Source of the DNA: Actinomycetota bacterium
GTDB lineage: Bacteria; Actinomycetota; Acidimicrobiia; Spongiisociales; UBA11373
Direction of reading: 5' to 3'
DNA: 15,819 bases
Assembly: GCA_030688105.1 (NCBI GenBank)
Contig: JAUYIV010000297.1
Location: 1 to 15,819, forward strand
The position numbers and the translations under genes are program-made. Positions 14,867-15,819 of this stretch are shown in pieces. The notes under the pieces were generated by a model. The model saw only the letters and a list, made by a program, of their open reading frames with translations, had not been told where the DNA came from and made no database searches. How positions within the stretch are numbered: the stretch's first letter is position 1; each line of letters opens with the position of its first letter.

Positions 14867-15819
14867 GTGTTCGACTATCACGCACTCGCCCCGGAGCTGA
14901 TCGTCGGCATCACGCTGCTGGCGACGGTCGTCGCCGATCTCGTGCTGCCCGAGCGGCTCAAGCACCTGGTGGGCGTCACCGCGGTGCTGGGTCTGGTGGC
15001 GGCGGCGATCCCGCTGCTGACCATCGCCTTCTGTGGCGACATCACCGGCTGCACCGACACCGGCACGCGGGTGCTCTTCGGCGGGTCGTATGTGATCGAT
15101 GATTTCGCTCTGGTGCTCAAGGGCTTGTTCATCGTCTCCGGGGTGCTCTCGCTGCTGCTCTCGGTCGGCTACCTGGAGAGCGACGATTACTACCAGGGCG
15201 AGTTCTATTTTCTGCTGCTGGCCTCGGTCGCCGGGGCGCTGGTCATGGCGTCGGCCCGGGACCTGATCACCATCTTCGTGGGGCTCGAGCTGGTGTCGGC
15301 GCCGGCATTCCTCCTCGCCGGATGGCGCAAGGGCGACCTGCGCAGCAACGAAGCCTCGTTGAAGTTCTTCTTGACCGGGGTGTTGTCGGTCGCGGTGATG
15401 CTGATGGGCATGTCGCTCGTCTACGGGATGACCGGGCAGCTCACCTTTGCCGGGATCGCCTCGGCCGCGGCTGGGGTCGGCGGGGAGCCGGCCTTCATGC
15501 TCGGAGTGGTCTTCGTGCTCATCGGCTTCGCATTCAAAGTGTCGGCGGTGCCGTTCCACTTCTGGGCGCCCGACACCTACCAGGGGGCGCCCACTCCCGT
15601 GGCGGCGTACCTGTCGGTGGGATCGAAGGCCGCCGGCTTCGTCGGCCTCCTCACGCTGTGCTATCAGGCCTTCTCCACGGTCCCGCAGATCTGGGGCCCG
15701 ATCCTTTGGGTGCTCGCCGTGGCCTCGATGACGGTGGGGAACCTCATCGCCCTCCGGCAGACGAACATCGTCCGGCTGCTGGGCTACTCGTCGATCGCCC
15801 AGGGGGGATTCATCCTCGT
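14867..15819 (+). CDS. nuoN: NADH-quinone oxidoreductase subunit N (cut by window end)
   Basis: The first 317 codons of an antiporter-like proton-pumping subunit (ND2 homologue) are present; the gene continues past the window. Conserved residues are E141 in VGLELVSAPAFLLAG, K224 in FAFKVSAVPFHFWAPDTYQG and K254 in SVGSKAAGF. The GTG start at 14867 follows the nuoM TGA with no gap, and a G-run at the end of nuoM may serve as its ribosome binding site. A pair of cysteines in the first periplasmic loop (CGDITGC, about residues 54-60) could form a disulphide; that is inference. Confidence 0.94.
   Translation, partial: MFDYHALAPELIVGITLLATVVADLVLPERLKHLVGVTAVLGLVAAAIPLLTIAFCGDITGCTDTGTRVLFGGSYVIDDFALVLKGLFIVSGVLSLLLSVGYLESDDYYQGEFYFLLLASVAGALVMASARDLITIFVGLELVSAPAFLLAGWRKGDLRSNEASLKFFLTGVLSVAVMLMGMSLVYGMTGQLTFAGIASAAAGVGGEPAFMLGVVFVLIGFAFKVSAVPFHFWAPDTYQGAPTPVAAYLSVGSKAAGFVGLLTLCYQAFSTVPQIWGPILWVLAVASMTVGNLIALRQTNIVRLLGYSSIAQGGFIL

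Noticed and set aside
14234..15559. A long minus-strand open frame opposite nuoM and nuoN
   Set aside because: The sequence (many Glu, His, Gln, Arg) is the complement of membrane-helix codons; both genes on the plus strand are certain.

Overview
The window is high-GC DNA (roughly two-thirds G+C by eye) with many GTG starts, strong AGGAGG ribosome binding sites and tightly overlapping genes. This suits a high-GC actinobacterium. The form of NuoH (PIAESE where most lineages have PEAESE, close to the PVADSE type of Streptomyces) and the accessory proteins point to Actinomycetota, possibly Acidimicrobiia or a relative. That placement is inference, because there is no rRNA or other phylogenetic marker here.

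Layout. Positions 1-102 hold the last codons of a plus-strand gene. Positions 239-5839 hold five genes on the minus strand. In order of transcription they are an alkaline-phosphatase-superfamily phosphodiesterase (4745-5839), an opine-dehydrogenase-like NAD(P) oxidoreductase (3577-4674), a protein with an N-terminal cobalamin-binding domain fused to a glutamate-mutase-E-like region (1961-3580), an aminoglycoside-phosphotransferase-family kinase (1053-1943) and a GNAT acetyltransferase with a Cys/His N-terminal module (239-1003). A roughly 410-bp divergent spacer (5840-6251) contains a G/C-tract palindromic repeat, several small hairpins and a likely promoter. From 6252 to the window edge runs a plus-strand operon for a complex I-type NADH:quinone oxidoreductase, in the order nuoA-B-C-D-H-I-J-K-L-M-N, with nuoN cut by the window end.

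How the genes work together. The nuo genes encode the connecting module (NuoB, C, D, I), which carries electrons over Fe-S clusters to quinone, and the membrane proton-pumping arm (NuoA, H, J, K, L, M, N). The NADH-input genes nuoE, nuoF and nuoG are absent from between nuoD and nuoH, where they normally lie; nuoD and nuoH overlap by 4 bp. This is an 11-subunit-type cluster: either the input module is encoded elsewhere or another electron donor is used.

The minus-strand genes are less conventional. The opine-dehydrogenase-like and B12-domain genes overlap by 4 bp (GTGA), so they are very probably translated together and may act on one small molecule. The kinase follows directly and the acetyltransferase lies 49 bp beyond it. 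No pathway can be named from sequence alone; this pair is the best candidate in the window for an undescribed function.
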